DNA of 61,653 nucleotides, taken from assembly GCF_026420865.1 (NCBI RefSeq), contig NZ_JAPCWC010000021.1, positions 1-61,653 of the forward strand. The letters are read 5' to 3'. The notes below the pieces were generated by a model that ran no database searches, was not told the origin of the DNA, and saw nothing but the letters and a program-made list of their open reading frames with translations. The DNA comes from Novosphingobium clariflavum (GTDB taxonomy: Bacteria > Pseudomonadota > Alphaproteobacteria > Sphingomonadales > Sphingomonadaceae). How positions within the stretch are numbered: position 1 is the first letter of the stretch; every line of letters begins with the position of its first letter. This document shows, piece after piece, positions 54,694 through 61,653 of this stretch. The translations under genes were made by a program, and so were the position numbers.

Positions 54694-54744
54694 AGCGTTT
54701 TTCCGAGACACTGCGTGTTCCACTCCGTTCGAAAAACGCTCTAG
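54691..54744. repeat. Palindromic repeat, TAGAGC family, short form
   Basis: TAGAGCGTTTTTCCGAG...CTCCGTTCGAAAAACGCTCTA: near-perfect inverted ends (TAGAGCGTTTTTC / GAAAAACGCTCTA). It starts with the stop codon of the J-like gene and would also act as a terminator hairpin. Confidence 0.75.
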
Positions 54745-54809
54745 GCCATCTGTAACCGGATGGCCGAGCCAGGCGAATTCCGGTGACGCAGAAGCCGGGA
54801 GTCGCTGCG

Positions 54810-55484
54810 ATGCCGTTTCGCCCTGCCCAATTCGTTTCCGTTATCGCCCTGCCGCTCGCCGCGCTTGCGCTGAGTTTCGCAGCGCCGCACGGCGAGCCTG
54901 CAGCCGCAGCCCCGCTACCGGCGCCGCCTGCCGAGGCACTGCGGCCCTCAGGCCGGCAGGTCGCGGTTCTGGCGGGCGGCTGCTTCTGGGGCATGGAAGG
55001 CCTGTTCGAGCATGTCCGCGGGGTAATTTCGGTAACCTCGGGTTATGCTGGAGGCCCGCGCGACAAGGCGAACTACGCGGCTGTCTCCAGCGAGACGACC
55101 GGTCATGCCGAGGCGGTGCGGATCGTCTACGATCCCGCAAGGATCAGCTACGGCCAATTGCTGCAGATCTTCTTTGCCGCCGCGCACGACCCCACGCAAG
55201 TGAACGGCCAGTATCCGGACCGGGGGCCCAGCTACCGCTCGGCGATCTTCCCGCAAAGCCCGGCGCAGCGCCAGCTCGCCGCCGCCTATATCGTCGAATT
55301 GGGCAAGGCCCGCGCCTTCGCCCGCCCGATCGCCACCCGCATCGAGAACGGCGCCTTCTACCCCGCCGAAAGCTGGCACCAGGATTTCATGCGCAGGAAC
55401 CCGGACAACAGCTATATCCAGCGCTGGGACAAGCCGCGCGTGGCGCAGCTAAAGGCGAAATTCCCTCAGTTCTACGTGAGTTAG
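54810..55484 (+). CDS. msrA: Peptide methionine-S-sulfoxide reductase, exported
   Basis: 224 aa from ATG 54810 (GGGAG about nine bases upstream; a GTG at 54783 is possible). The N-terminus is a signal peptide (FRPAQFVSVIALPLAALALSFAA) followed by a Pro/Ala spacer. Catalytic GGCFWGMEGLFEHV, then GYAGG, GHAEAVRIVYDP, DPTQVNGQYPDRGPSYRSAIF and FYPAESWHQDF define MsrA. It repairs oxidised methionine in periplasmic proteins and would need a periplasmic electron donor. Second msrA of the window; the other is cytosolic. Single gene between two copies of the same repeat family. Confidence 0.92.
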   Translation: MPFRPAQFVSVIALPLAALALSFAAPHGEPAAAAPLPAPPAEALRPSGRQVAVLAGGCFWGMEGLFEHVRGVISVTSGYAGGPRDKANYAAVSSETTGHAEAVRIVYDPARISYGQLLQIFFAAAHDPTQVNGQYPDRGPSYRSAIFPQSPAQRQLAAAYIVELGKARAFARPIATRIENGAFYPAESWHQDFMRRNPDNSYIQRWDKPRVAQLKAKFPQFYVS

Positions 55485-55587
55485 AGCGTTTTCTAATCAG
55501 GTGGAATCGCCTGATGACTCGGAAAACGCGTAAAACCAAAATTTTGGAGCAGTTGATCCAATGCAATCGGATCGGAAACTGCTCTAA
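55482..55587. repeat. Palindromic repeat, TAGAGC/GTTTTC family, long form
   Basis: 106 bases starting at the msrA stop: TAGAGCGTTTTCTAATCAGG, GTGGAATCGCCTGATGACTC, GGAAAACGCGTAAAACCAAA, then a second half ending GATCGGAAACTGCTCTAAA. It reads as two fused units; the first 50 bases match the element at 20432 and the middle matches the one at 10822. Confidence 0.75.
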
Positions 55588-56774
55588 ATCGCGAGTCCTG
55601 CCGCACGGGCGCTCGCCCAGGCCCACTGGAAGTTGTAGCCACCCAGCCAGCCGGTGACGTCCACCGCCTCGCCGATGGCAAAGAGACCGGGCACCTTGCC
55701 CGCCTCCATCGTCTTCGAGGACAGTCCGGCGGTGTCGATGCCGCCCGCCGTCACTTCCGCCTTGGCAAACCCTTCCGAGCCATCGGGCAGGAACGGCCAG
55801 CGCGCCAGCCGGGCTTCGGCGGCGGCCAGGGCTTTGTCGGTCATCGCCCCCAGTTCGCCGGTCAGGCCAAGTTTCTCGCAAAGCACATCGGCCAGCCGCT
55901 CCGGCAGGCCTTCGGACAAGACCTTGCGCAAAGTGGTGCGCGGGCGTTCGCGCTTGAGATCCCGCAACCAGCCCTCGCCGCGATCTGGAAGGAACTGCGT
56001 GGTCACGGTGTCGCCGCGCTTCCAGTAGCTCGAGATCTGGAGGATCGAGGGGCCCGAAAGCCCCCGGTGGGTGAACAGCGCGGCCTCCCGGAACGCCGCC
56101 CTGCCGGCGCGTGCGATCACTTCGGTGGAAACGCCCGAGAGATCGCGGAACAGCGCCTCCTCGCCCGGCAGGGTCAGCGGCACCAGCGCCGGGCGCGGCT
56201 GGACAACCTTGAGGCCGAACTTGCGCGCCAGATCGTAGGCGAACCCGGTCGCCCCCATCTTCGGGATCGACGGCCCGCCGGTGGCGATCACCAGCGCCTT
56301 TGCGCGCGCGCTCCGCTCGCCGAAATCGACGCGGTAGAGCCCATCCGCGTGGCCGATCTCGCCCAGCGCCTCGCCGCAGACCAGTTCGACATCGCCCTTG
56401 GCACATTCCTCTAGCAGCATGGCAACGATCTGGCGGGCCGAGCCGTCGCAGAACAGCTGGCCCAGCGTCTTCTCGTGCCAGGCGATGCCGTAGGCTTCCA
56501 CCATCTCGATGAAATCGGCAGGCCGGTAGCGGCTCAGCGCCGACTTGGCGAAATGGGCGTTACTGGAAAGATAGCGGTCGGGCGCGGTATCGACATTGGT
56601 GAAGTTGCAGCGCCCACCACCGGAAATCAGGATCTTCTTGCCCGGCTGCTCGGCATGGTCGAGCAGCAGCACGCGCTTGCCGCGCTGCCCCGCCGTCGCC
56701 GCGCAGAACAGACCCGCCGCACCAGCACCCAGCACGATGGCATCGTAAGGCTCATGGCCGTGAAGCGGCGTCAT
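55584..56774 (-). CDS. NAD(P)/FAD-dependent oxidoreductase, HI0933/YhiN family
   Basis: 396 aa from ATG 56774 (ATGA overlap with the previous stop). DAIVLGAGAAGLFCAATAGQRGKRVLLLDH is the FAD loop; LISGGGRCNFTN and ALVIATGGPSIPKMGATGFAYDLARKFG are family hallmarks, and LFAIGEAVDVTGWLGGYNFQWAWASA closes the FAD fold. Members related to BaiN and YhiN have mostly unknown substrates. Downstream partner of another flavoprotein. Confidence 0.9.
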   Translation of the reverse strand: MTPLHGHEPYDAIVLGAGAAGLFCAATAGQRGKRVLLLDHAEQPGKKILISGGGRCNFTNVDTAPDRYLSSNAHFAKSALSRYRPADFIEMVEAYGIAWHEKTLGQLFCDGSARQIVAMLLEECAKGDVELVCGEALGEIGHADGLYRVDFGERSARAKALVIATGGPSIPKMGATGFAYDLARKFGLKVVQPRPALVPLTLPGEEALFRDLSGVSTEVIARAGRAAFREAALFTHRGLSGPSILQISSYWKRGDTVTTQFLPDRGEGWLRDLKRERPRTTLRKVLSEGLPERLADVLCEKLGLTGELGAMTDKALAAAEARLARWPFLPDGSEGFAKAEVTAGGIDTAGLSSKTMEAGKVPGLFAIGEAVDVTGWLGGYNFQWAWASARAAGLAI

Positions 56775-58399
56775 TGTGCGACGGGAACCAGTTCCAGCGC
56801 CAGTGCCTCGGCCACGCGAATGCCGTCGACAGCGGCGGAGAGAATGCCGCCTGCATAACCAGCACCCTCGCCCGCCGGATAGAGCCCGCGGGTGTTGAGG
56901 CTCTGGCAATCCTTGCCGCGGGTGATGCGCACGGGCGAGGAGGTGCGCGTCTCCACGCCGGTCATCACCACGTCAGGGTGGTCGTAACCGGGAACCTGGC
57001 GGCCGAATACCGGCAGCGCCTCGCGGATCGCCTCGACCACGAAGTCGGGCAGGCACTGCTTGAGGTCGGTCAGGTGCACGCCGGGCTGATAGCTCGGGGT
57101 AACGACGCCGAATTCGCTCGAAGGCCGGTCGGCCAGGAAGTCGCCCAGCTTCTGGCCCGGCGCCTTGTAGTTGGAGCCGCCCGCCTTGAAGGCCAGTTCC
57201 TCGAACTTGCGCTGGAACGCGATGCCCGCCAGCGGATCGCCGGGGTAATCCTCCTCGGGGTTGATATCGACCACGAGGCCGGAATTGGCATTGAACTCGG
57301 CGCGCGAATACTGGCTCATGCCGTTGGTGACGACGCGGCCTTCCTCACTGGCAGCAGCCACCACGCGCCCGCCCGGACACATGCAGAAGCTGTAGACGGT
57401 GCGCCCGTTGGAAGCCTTGTGGGCAATCGAATAGGCCGCCGCGCCAAGGATTTTGTTGCCCGCATTGGGGCCGTAGCGCGCGGTGTCGATCCAGCTTTGC
57501 GGGTGCTCGATACGCACACCGATGGCAAAGGGCTTGGCCTCGATATAGACACCGCGGTTGTGGAGCACTTCGAAGGTATCGCGTGCCGAATGGCCGACCG
57601 CCATGATGACGTGGCTGGCGGGCAGGAACTCCCCGTTCGAGAGGTGAAGGCCCTTGAGGCGGCGGGTGCCGTCGGCATCCTCTTCCACCGCGAAGTCATC
57701 GACGCGGGTGCCGAAGCGATACTCGCCGCCCAGCTGCTCGATCGTCTCGCGCATCGAAATCACCATGGTGACGAGGCGGAACGTGCCGATATGCGGGTGC
57801 GCTTCGGTGAGGATATCGTCGGGCGCACCGGCCTTCACGAATTCGGTCAGGACCTTGCGGCCGAAATGGCGCGGGTCCTTGATCCGGCTGTAGAGCTTGC
57901 CGTCCGAGAACGTGCCCGCACCGCCCTCGCCGAACTGCACGTTGCTTTCGGGATCGAGCACCGAGCGGCGCCACAGGCCCCAGGTGTCCTTGGTGCGCTC
58001 GCGCACGGCCTTGCCGCGCTCGATGATGATCGGGCGGAAGCCCATCTGCGCGAGGATCAACGCTGCCAGCAGCCCGCAGGGACCGGCGCCGATGACCACC
58101 GGACGCGGCCCTTCGTAAGTCGCGGGCGCATGGGTGACGAACTTGTAGCTGGTGTCGGGCGTGGGCCGCACGTGCTGGTCGCCGGGATGAGCGGCGAGCA
58201 CGGCAGCCTCATCCTTCACCGCCAGATCGACCGTGTAGACCAGCTTGATCGCGGACTTGCGCCGCGCGTCGTTGCCCCGGCGCACCACGGTGAGCCGCTC
58301 GAGATCCTCAGGCACGATACCGAGGCGCGCGCAGACGGCGGCCTCCAGGTCGGCCGGTTCATGGTCGAGCGGCAAGGCAAGATCGGAAAGACGTAACAT
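56771..58399 (-). CDS. FAD-dependent dehydrogenase (COG2509 type)
   Basis: 542 aa from ATG 58399. The first ~90 residues form a small alpha/beta domain (LRLSDLALPLDHEPADLEAAVCARLGI). The FAD loop is VVIGAGPCGLLAALILAQMGFRPIIIERG; WGLWRRSVLDPESNVQFGEGGAGTFSDGKLYSRI and FCMCPGGRVVAAASEEGRVVTNGMS are typical, and the end YPAGEGAGYAGGILSAAVDGI completes the FAD fold. The physiological substrate is not known. Two flavoproteins with an ATGA overlap suggest sequential or complexed action. Confidence 0.9.
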   Translation of the reverse strand: MLRLSDLALPLDHEPADLEAAVCARLGIVPEDLERLTVVRRGNDARRKSAIKLVYTVDLAVKDEAAVLAAHPGDQHVRPTPDTSYKFVTHAPATYEGPRPVVIGAGPCGLLAALILAQMGFRPIIIERGKAVRERTKDTWGLWRRSVLDPESNVQFGEGGAGTFSDGKLYSRIKDPRHFGRKVLTEFVKAGAPDDILTEAHPHIGTFRLVTMVISMRETIEQLGGEYRFGTRVDDFAVEEDADGTRRLKGLHLSNGEFLPASHVIMAVGHSARDTFEVLHNRGVYIEAKPFAIGVRIEHPQSWIDTARYGPNAGNKILGAAAYSIAHKASNGRTVYSFCMCPGGRVVAAASEEGRVVTNGMSQYSRAEFNANSGLVVDINPEEDYPGDPLAGIAFQRKFEELAFKAGGSNYKAPGQKLGDFLADRPSSEFGVVTPSYQPGVHLTDLKQCLPDFVVEAIREALPVFGRQVPGYDHPDVVMTGVETRTSSPVRITRGKDCQSLNTRGLYPAGEGAGYAGGILSAAVDGIRVAEALALELVPVAQ

Positions 58400-58451
58400 G
58401 CGCGCGCCCTTATACCCGTTCGGCGCGCGGCGCCACGGATTTGCGCCTTTC

Positions 58452-59201
58452 TCAGCCTTCCGGCGGATAGACCCCGGCCAGAACCGCGTCGAAATGCGCG
58501 CGGATGGCATCGTTGCAGCGACAGGCGCGGGCATCGAGCGCGGCGCGGTCCAGCACGCTGATGCCGCCTCGGCGGGTGCGCAGGATGCCGTCCCGCTTGA
58601 AACGCTGGAGCACGCGGCTGGCATAGCTGCGGCCGATCCCCATCATCGAGGCCAATTGCTCCTGCGTCATCGTCACGTCGTTCCGCCCGATCCGGTCGAT
58701 CGCCGTCCCCAGCCAGCGCGCGGCACGCTGCTCGATAGTATGGACGGCATTGCAGGCGGTAGACTGGAAGACCTGCGCCATCACGCAGTCGGCATAACGG
58801 GCAAAAAGATGGGCAATCGCAGGCGACAGGCGCTTCACCTCGCCCAGCCGCTCGGTGCCGATCCGCCAAAAGCGCCCGCGATGGAGCACGCTGGCACGCG
58901 CGAAGGACGGCAGGCTACCCTGGCTTACCACCCCGCCCAGCGCCCCTTCCCGGCCGACCAGCAGGGTCTCGACCAGTTCATTGCCATCCATTTCGACAAA
59001 AAAGGAGCAGATCGCCCCGCCACGCGGAAAATAGCAGAATTCCACAAGGTCGCCGGGACAATAGAGCACCTGGCCCGCCGCATATTCGACGTCTTCGAGA
59101 AACGGCACCAGCAAGTCCCGGTCGGCAGGCCGCAAGGCCCCCAGCAGATCGCTGTCTTCAAGACTGGCGATGGCACCCATAAACAATTTTCCCTGATCCA
59201 T
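58452..59201 (-). CDS. Crp/Fnr-family transcriptional regulator
   Basis: 249 aa. Cyclic-nucleotide-binding-like domain in the first half (GQVLYCPGDLVEFCYFPRGGAICSFFVEMDGNELVETLLVGREG) and a C-terminal winged HTH (TMTQEQLASMMGIGRSYASRVLQRFKRDG). No N-terminal cluster cysteines of true FNR are present, so it is not an oxygen-sensing FNR. Scattered cysteines (48, 56, 65) might serve redox sensing. It is divergent from the stress-protein gene with ~240 bases between, which hold an EcfG promoter for the latter. Confidence 0.9.
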   Translation of the reverse strand: MDQGKLFMGAIASLEDSDLLGALRPADRDLLVPFLEDVEYAAGQVLYCPGDLVEFCYFPRGGAICSFFVEMDGNELVETLLVGREGALGGVVSQGSLPSFARASVLHRGRFWRIGTERLGEVKRLSPAIAHLFARYADCVMAQVFQSTACNAVHTIEQRAARWLGTAIDRIGRNDVTMTQEQLASMMGIGRSYASRVLQRFKRDGILRTRRGGISVLDRAALDARACRCNDAIRAHFDAVLAGVYPPEG

Positions 59202-59369
59202 TTTTCTGCGACGACCTGAACGTCCCGGCCCAAGAATGGATCAGCGCCGGACCACGCGAACGAGCGGGAAACGACACCTGCATGCGGGGACGCACCCCCG
59301 ACAACCGAAGCCCTTTGCCATGGTTCCCGCTCGGCTGGTCGCAAATCGACGAAACGCACCGCGCATGCG

Positions 59370-59395
59370 GGAACGGACGGAACGACCAAGGCGTT
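59370..59395 (+). promoter_or_regulatory. EcfG-type general stress promoter
   Basis: GGAAC (59370-59374), 17 bases, CGTT (59392-59395): the exact consensus of the alphaproteobacterial general stress sigma factor. It lies 44 bases before the stress-protein ATG at 59440. Confidence 0.8.
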
Positions 59396-59439
59396 GGCGG
59401 AATATTCACAATCTCGAACAAGCCCGGAAAGGACGCGCC

Positions 59440-59940
59440 ATGGCCCCCAATGTGCGCCAGACGTTCTGGAAAGCCTTCGCCGCCAACCCCGTCGTCATGA
59501 TCCGGCTGGAGGGTGACGCCGGCCGCGGCGCCTCCCACGGCCAGCCCCATTGCGAAGCCCACAGCGAACCGATGACCGCTCTGCTGGACCGCGATGCCCA
59601 TCACGCCGTCTGGTTCGTCTGTCGTCGCGACAATCGCATCGGCAAGGGAGGACGGGCCACGGCGCAAGTCATGACCCTGGGGCACGAAGTCTTCGCCTCG
59701 CTCTCCGGCACGCTGGTCGAGGAAACCGATCCTGCGGCACGCAGCCGTCACTGGAGCCAGGTCGCCGAAGACTGGTTCCCCCACGGGCATGGCGATCCCG
59801 CCGTCACCATGCTGCGTTTCGAGATCGAGGACGCCGAAGTCTGGACACTCGATGCCGGGATCAAGGGCCTGTTCCGCCTCGCAACGGGCGGCACTATCGA
59901 TCCTGCACGCATCGGCGAACACGAGACCGGTGTCGTCTGA
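59440..59940 (+). CDS. General stress protein, pyridoxamine-phosphate-oxidase-like
   Basis: 166 aa from ATG 59440 (AAAGGA site). Opens RQTFWKAFAANPVVMIRLEG; DRDAHHAVWFVCRRDNRIGKGG and WFPHGHGDPAVTMLRFEIEDAEVWTLD fit the split-barrel flavin-binding general stress proteins (Gsp26-like). These bind FMN or FAD and are linked to stress survival, exact reaction unclear. The consensus EcfG promoter directly upstream supports this role without reliance on homology. Confidence 0.85.
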   Translation: MAPNVRQTFWKAFAANPVVMIRLEGDAGRGASHGQPHCEAHSEPMTALLDRDAHHAVWFVCRRDNRIGKGGRATAQVMTLGHEVFASLSGTLVEETDPAARSRHWSQVAEDWFPHGHGDPAVTMLRFEIEDAEVWTLDAGIKGLFRLATGGTIDPARIGEHETGVV

Positions 59941-59945
59941 CAGCT

Positions 59946-59972
59946 GAAAGCGCCGGGACCGTCCCGGCTTTC
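59946..59972. terminator. Terminator between stress-protein and response-regulator genes
   Basis: GAAAG-(C)G-CCGGGAC-C-GTCCCGG-CTTTC, a 12-bp stem with one small bulge, right after the stress-protein stop; convergent genes share it. Confidence 0.65.
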
Positions 59973-60018
59973 GCGGCATTCCACTAGAGCCATGCCGTCG
60001 TTGCGGGACGCCCCCGGC

Positions 60019-60438
60019 CTACTCGGCGCGCCGGAGCGCTTCCAGCTCCCGCGGGCGGGCACTTTCCGGGCATCCCGCCAGAACATAGGCCACGGCCGAG
60101 AGAATGCCCTCGCGCGAGAACGGCTTCTGGACGATGCCTACCGCCGTCGGCGCGGGCTGGTCGATCTGGCCGGGATTGGCGGTGACGTAGATGACGCGCG
60201 CACCGAACTTGACCGCGATTTCGCGGGCGATCGCCGGGCCGGTCAGACCGTCGCGCAAGTTAAGATCGACCAGCGCCACGTCCGGCGCCTCGCCCAGCAG
60301 GGCGACCGAGGCCGCATCGGGATAAGTGCCAAGGACGGCATGCCCCCCATCCGCGAGGATGTTCTCGAGTTGGAGGGCAAGCAGAAATTCGTCTTCGACG
60401 ATGAGGACCTTGGCGCTTCTTTCCCCGAGGGGAACCAA
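60019..60438 (-). CDS. Single-domain response regulator
   Basis: 139 aa if started at TTG 60438 (GGAGAGG just upstream); a longer frame from TTG 60540 would overlap the sigma gene by 32 bases and add a 34-residue tail without domain character. Receiver only: AKVLIVEDEFLLALQLENIL (acidic pair), VDLNLRDG with the phospho-accepting Asp, VIYVTANPG (Thr) and VQKPF (Lys). No output domain. Receivers of this kind lie with EcfG sigma genes and may act as PhyR-like or SdrG-like inputs; the two-domain anti-anti-sigma PhyR is not present here. Confidence 0.85.
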   Translation of the reverse strand: MVPLGERSAKVLIVEDEFLLALQLENILADGGHAVLGTYPDAASVALLGEAPDVALVDLNLRDGLTGPAIAREIAVKFGARVIYVTANPGQIDQPAPTAVGIVQKPFSREGILSAVAYVLAGCPESARPRELEALRRAE

Positions 60439-60508
60439 GGCCTCTCCGGCTTTTACAGTCTGGCCCAAGAGAACGTTGTCCTTGCAATCCAGCGCGTCAC
60501 CCGACCTG

Positions 60509-61177
60509 TCATGCGGCGATTTGCTCCGCACCGTCGGCAACGGCGTCCGTATTGGCGATCCTGCGCAACTCTTCGAAGAAGGCGTCGACCGCCTCTCCCG
60601 TCAGGACAAAATTATGGCGGAAATCCGGGAGCTGGCCGGATTCGAGAACTTTCGCCAGCATCGCGCGAGCGCGGCAGATACGGCTCTTCACGGTGCCCAG
60701 CGCGATGCCGCAGATCCGGGCGATCTCCTCGTAGGACAAGTTGCCCGCCGCCACCAGGATCAGCGCCTCGCGATAGGTTTCGGGGATAGTCGTCAGCGCA
60801 CGCAGCACGTCGGCCAGTTCGATTGCACTTTCCTGGCCGGGCTCGGCGCAGAGAATACGCTCGGCGGCAACTTCGTCGTACTCGCCATGGAATCGGGCGC
60901 GACGCGCTTCGCTGTAGAAATGGTTGCGCAGGATCGTGAAAGTCCACGCCTTGAAGTTGGTGCCCGCGGCGTAACGATCGCGCGCGGCCCATGCCCGCAG
61001 CATCGCCTCCTGAGCAAGATCGTCGGCGCGGTCGCGGCAGCCGCACAGGCCGCGCGCAAAGGCGCGCAGGTGCGGGGCCACTTCGGCCAGCGCACGCTTA
61101 AAGTCGCGGTCGTCGAGCCGCGCGACAGGCTCCTGAGCCGGCTTGGCTTCGGCGACGGTCTCGGTGGTTGCAGGCAT
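60509..61177 (-). CDS. ECF sigma factor, EcfG-like (general stress response)
   Basis: 222 aa from ATG 61177, with GGAGGG upstream; ATG 61192 sits over that site and is less likely. Region 2: FARGLCGCRDRADDLAQEAMLRAWAA and GTNFKAWTFTILRNHFYSEARR; region 4: PETYREALILVAAGNLSYEEIARICGIALGTVKSRICRARAML. GTNFKAW.FTILRN.FYS is the EcfG/ECF15 pattern. The tail (60509-60600) is longer than in basic EcfG. A GGAAC-N17-CGTT promoter upstream implies self-activation. No nepR anti-sigma gene seen in the window. Confidence 0.88.
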   Translation of the reverse strand: MPATTETVAEAKPAQEPVARLDDRDFKRALAEVAPHLRAFARGLCGCRDRADDLAQEAMLRAWAARDRYAAGTNFKAWTFTILRNHFYSEARRARFHGEYDEVAAERILCAEPGQESAIELADVLRALTTIPETYREALILVAAGNLSYEEIARICGIALGTVKSRICRARAMLAKVLESGQLPDFRHNFVLTGEAVDAFFEELRRIANTDAVADGAEQIAA

Positions 61178-61308
61178 CTGGTTACCCTCCATGTCTGTTC
61201 ACGCAGCGATTGTTTGCGCTGCCGCTGCCCAGGTGTGATGTGCCGTTCCTCTGTTCCGGCCCATCGCTCCGAGCAAAGCGGTTCCCCACTCGGGATCAGT
61301 GCCGTGAA

Positions 61309-61334
61309 AACGCGGCCAAGTTGCAGAAAGTTCC
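61309..61334 (-). promoter_or_regulatory. EcfG-type promoter of the sigma-factor gene
   Basis: On the minus strand GGAAC (61334-61330), 17 bases, CGTT (61312-61309), about 130 bases before the sigma ATG. The same consensus precedes the stress-protein gene at 59440. Suggests autoactivation and a ~120-base leader. Confidence 0.75.
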
Positions 61335-61653
61335 CGGGAAAGAGCTGCCATCCGCAACGACCCGCCGCACCAGGCAAGCAACTCACCGGCGGATGACCAC
61401 AAACGGACGCGCCGGAATGCAGACCGGCGACACCCTTCAGCGCCGTTTCAGGATCAGTGCTGCGAAAAAATGCACGAAGCGGCGGGAACAAACTTCCGCC
61501 TCGAAATTTGAGGCCTCCGTCCACCTGTTACGGTGAGCGGAGGCCTGCGGGATCGGATCACCACCAGTTTGCGGGGGGGGGGGGGGGGGCCGGGGGGGTA
61601 ACCCCTGGAAAGCCGCCGCCGGGGATCGGGTCCCTGCCTGGCCCGGTATGGGA
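61335..61653. other. Gene-free right end with hairpin and G-runs
   Basis: No supported gene. AGGCCTCCG (61511-61519) and CGGAGGCCT (61538-61546) form a 9-bp perfect stem, with CACC/GGTG pairing inside. From 61573 there are 17 consecutive Gs, then CC and seven more Gs, and a C-poor tail of odd composition. Such runs are uncommon elsewhere in the window and point to sequencing or assembly error at a contig end. Confidence 0.5.

Noticed and set aside
61573..61598. G-runs as a G-quadruplex regulatory element
   Set aside because: The 17-base homopolymer at the very end of the sequence fits read error better than a functional element.

Overview
This window looks like chromosomal DNA of a sphingomonad-type alphaproteobacterium (Novosphingobium/Sphingomonas-like). 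It has high GC and long antisense open frames. The genes fit that group: an EcfG-type general stress sigma factor with GGAAC-N17-CGTT promoters, a 180-kDa class NAD-glutamate dehydrogenase, a serC-serA pair with a leader that could be the alphaproteobacterial serC RNA, a small SDHAF4/DUF1674 protein, a PEP-CTERM protein, and HisZ. The assignment rests on gene content and order, not on a database comparison.

Layout. 1-5480 is an accessory region beside the 3' end of a tRNA-Lys gene. It holds a ParA-type ATPase (cut by the window edge), a TIR-domain protein with a zinc ribbon, a remnant with an SSB-like acidic tail, and an overlapping pair: a 765-aa protein of unknown function and a membrane protein with a 54-residue internal duplication. 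This is the best place in the window for an undescribed system, most plausibly anti-phage defence. 5481-31689 is housekeeping: folK, N-carbamoylputrescine amidase, msrA, a PEP-CTERM choice-anchor A protein, rsmB, a LysR/DoxX/extradiol dioxygenase group, an L,D-transpeptidase, purA, hisZ, a sulfotransferase, serA/serC, hpd/phhA with a divergent Lrp regulator, and NAD-GDH.

31919-47153 is one ~15-kb exopolysaccharide/O-antigen operon on the minus strand in which most genes overlap by 1-8 bases. It starts with glucose-1-phosphate cytidylyltransferase, CDP-glucose 4,6-dehydratase and the RfbH-type C3 dehydratase. These are followed by an HpcH/HpaI-type aldolase, an acetolactate-synthase-like TPP enzyme, a HAD phosphatase, an NAD-dependent epimerase/reductase, OPX and Wzz export proteins and three glycosyltransferases. 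The set suggests a CDP-3,6-dideoxyhexose that is extended into a branched sugar, as in yersiniose synthesis by YerE.

47434-50917 is a sugar-uptake module (ROK kinase, sucrose-type MFS transporter, LacI regulator). 51152-54693 is an HscC-type Hsp70 with a J-like membrane partner lacking HPD. 54810-59940 holds an exported MsrA, two overlapping flavoproteins, a Crp/Fnr regulator and a stress flavin-binding protein under an EcfG promoter. 60019-61192 encodes the sigma factor and a single-domain response regulator. The last ~80 bases, with a 17-G run, look like poor-quality contig-end sequence.

Interspersed repeats (a TAGAGC-GTTTTC palindromic family and a CTTCGACAAGCTC inverted pair) sit in several intergenic spaces, and convergent gene pairs are mostly separated by strong hairpin terminators.
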